Positions 63,111-64,000 of a DNA stretch of 64,000 bases are shown here, piece by piece. Position 1 is the first letter of the stretch, and each line of letters opens with the position of its first letter. The stretch is from assembly GCA_963575745.1 (NCBI GenBank), contig CAUYUJ010009557.1, forward strand, positions 188,501 to 252,500. The letters run 5' to 3'. Under the pieces are notes generated by a model. It was not told the origin of the DNA and did not search any database. It saw only the letters and a list, made by a program, of their open reading frames with translations. This DNA is from Prorocentrum cordatum. Taxonomy: Eukaryota > Sar > Dinophyceae > Prorocentrales > Prorocentraceae. The position numbers were made by a program, and so were the translations under genes.

Positions 63111-63534
63111 CCCGGGCGGTGCGCGAAGACTCGGCAGTGGGCTTCGTTGCTGGCCCGACCACTTACACAGATTAGCAACTGACCTCTCTCGTGGAGCGGG
63201 AGATGAGCTCATGCCCATGTTCGATCCTGACTCGCCCGAAGAGCTGTAACCGGGGCGACCTCCTCGTTGCCCGCTTTGTTTCACTAGAAGTGTCACGTCG
63301 TCCAGTTTCCTGTCAGCTCTCGTGGGCAGGGCTTCGGAACGGGCTGGTGGGGGTACGCGAAGCGTGAGCAGTTCTTCCCATGAGATGCCATACTCTCCAG
63401 TCCATCGAGGGTCCCAATTCCACGAAGGCCTGGGAATGCCCCAGGGAGCCACCCCCTTCCGTGTCGCAGAAGCCCCTGGCTTGCAAGATCACAGCAAACT
63501 CGGGGATGGACAAACACCCCTTTAGTAAAACGTG

Positions 63535-63690
63535 GTTTAGTGAAAACGACCTCGGGCCAACACCTGGCGGGCGCAAGCCTGGGAAATGACGACCGCTGCG
63601 CCCTCTCGAGAACCGCAAACGGACAATTCACGGATCGACGTGTCAGGGTGGCGGTTCTGTCCACCCCCGATAGACGTCCTCCAGAATCAC
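63535..63690 (+). repeat. Dispersed repeat, copy 2
   Basis: Partner of 4735-4880, same orientation, including ATCGACGTGTCAGGGTGGCG followed by CTGTCCACC. Confidence 0.6.
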
Positions 63691-64000
63691 CCTCCCCGAT
63701 CCTCCGGGGGCAGCGGCGCCGAGACCGCGCCAGCTTCGAGGTGCCACTCGGCCAGCCGCAGAAGCCCCGGCACCTCATGGCATGACGCTGACAACAATCG
63801 GGGACTGCAAAGAAACGGGTCGTGGGCCCTGGGGCCTTCCACTGGTAGGGCGACGGGACCTGTGCATATCCACTGCTCCCTGACCAGGCCCATCCTGAAC
63901 CAAGCTGCGGTGTGTACGCCACGCCCACGCCCTCCTGGCTTGGCCAGGAGAGCGTATACACAACTCCTGGGCCCAGGAAGGGCTCGGCCAGAGTGCAGTG

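Noticed and set aside
1-64000. tRNA, rRNA, riboswitch or bacterial-type promoters and terminators
   Set aside because: No convincing cloverleaf, rRNA segment or operon structure was recognised by eye; a covariance-model scan would be needed to exclude small RNA genes.

Overview
The window looks like a piece of a very large, repeat-rich, GC-rich protist nuclear genome, most likely a dinoflagellate. The reasons are the total absence of bacterial gene organisation, the dominance of retroelements and in-frame minisatellites, a tyrosine-recombinase retrotransposon with a methyltransferase-like domain, an oversized Ty1/copia element, and several decayed LINE-type elements. The organism call is an inference; no species marker, rRNA, tRNA or spliced-leader gene was recognised.

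Layout. 0-6 kb: minisatellites, trinucleotide tracts and small dispersed repeats, with no recognisable gene. 6.3-20.3 kb: an array of diverged ~0.55-1.4 kb repeat units, inverted at the left (6.3-8.0 kb) and direct from 8.1 kb on. It is interrupted by a 90-bp minisatellite (13.5-14.7 kb) and by 21-bp minisatellites. 20.28-25.67 kb (minus strand): a near-complete tyrosine-recombinase (Ngaro/PAT-like) retrotransposon with split direct repeats. It is inserted inside the last array unit, whose other half resumes at 25.67 kb. 26-28 kb: trinucleotide repeats. 28-32.5 kb: lower-GC, mostly unexplained sequence with a ubiquitin pseudogene (31.6-31.8 kb). 33.07-34.58 kb (minus): a LINE reverse-transcriptase fragment. 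34.6-36.5 kb: degenerate G/C-rich repeats. 37.3-38.75 kb (plus): a second LINE fragment ending in an RNase H-like tail. 40.05-55.97 kb (minus): a giant LTR retrotransposon. 56-60.7 kb: tandem and simple repeats. 60.9-63.1 kb (plus): a third decayed non-LTR element with an endonuclease-like region. 63.5 kb: a dispersed repeat shared with 4.7 kb.

The main discovery is the 15.9-kb copia-type element. Its 267-bp LTRs differ at about six positions by eye, it has a 5-bp target duplication (TACTA) and an initiator-Met-type primer site, so it is fairly young. Its five reading frames encode gag with a CCHC knuckle; a Tpt1/KptA-like RNA 2'-phosphotransferase fold plus RING-H2 finger plus retropepsin-like segment; a methyltransferase-like protein; integrase; and RT/RNase H. 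The frames are joined by two -1 overlaps and two in-frame stops.

Scattered through all five frames and the 3' untranslated region are at least 34 perfect 14-nt hairpins of the form GC-NNN / tetraloop / N'N'N'-GC. In the sense RNA 33 of 34 loops are GNRA. Stem sequences differ between copies but are perfectly self-complementary, and the hairpins occur in all three reading phases. They therefore look like nucleic-acid-level elements. I know of no described family matching them.
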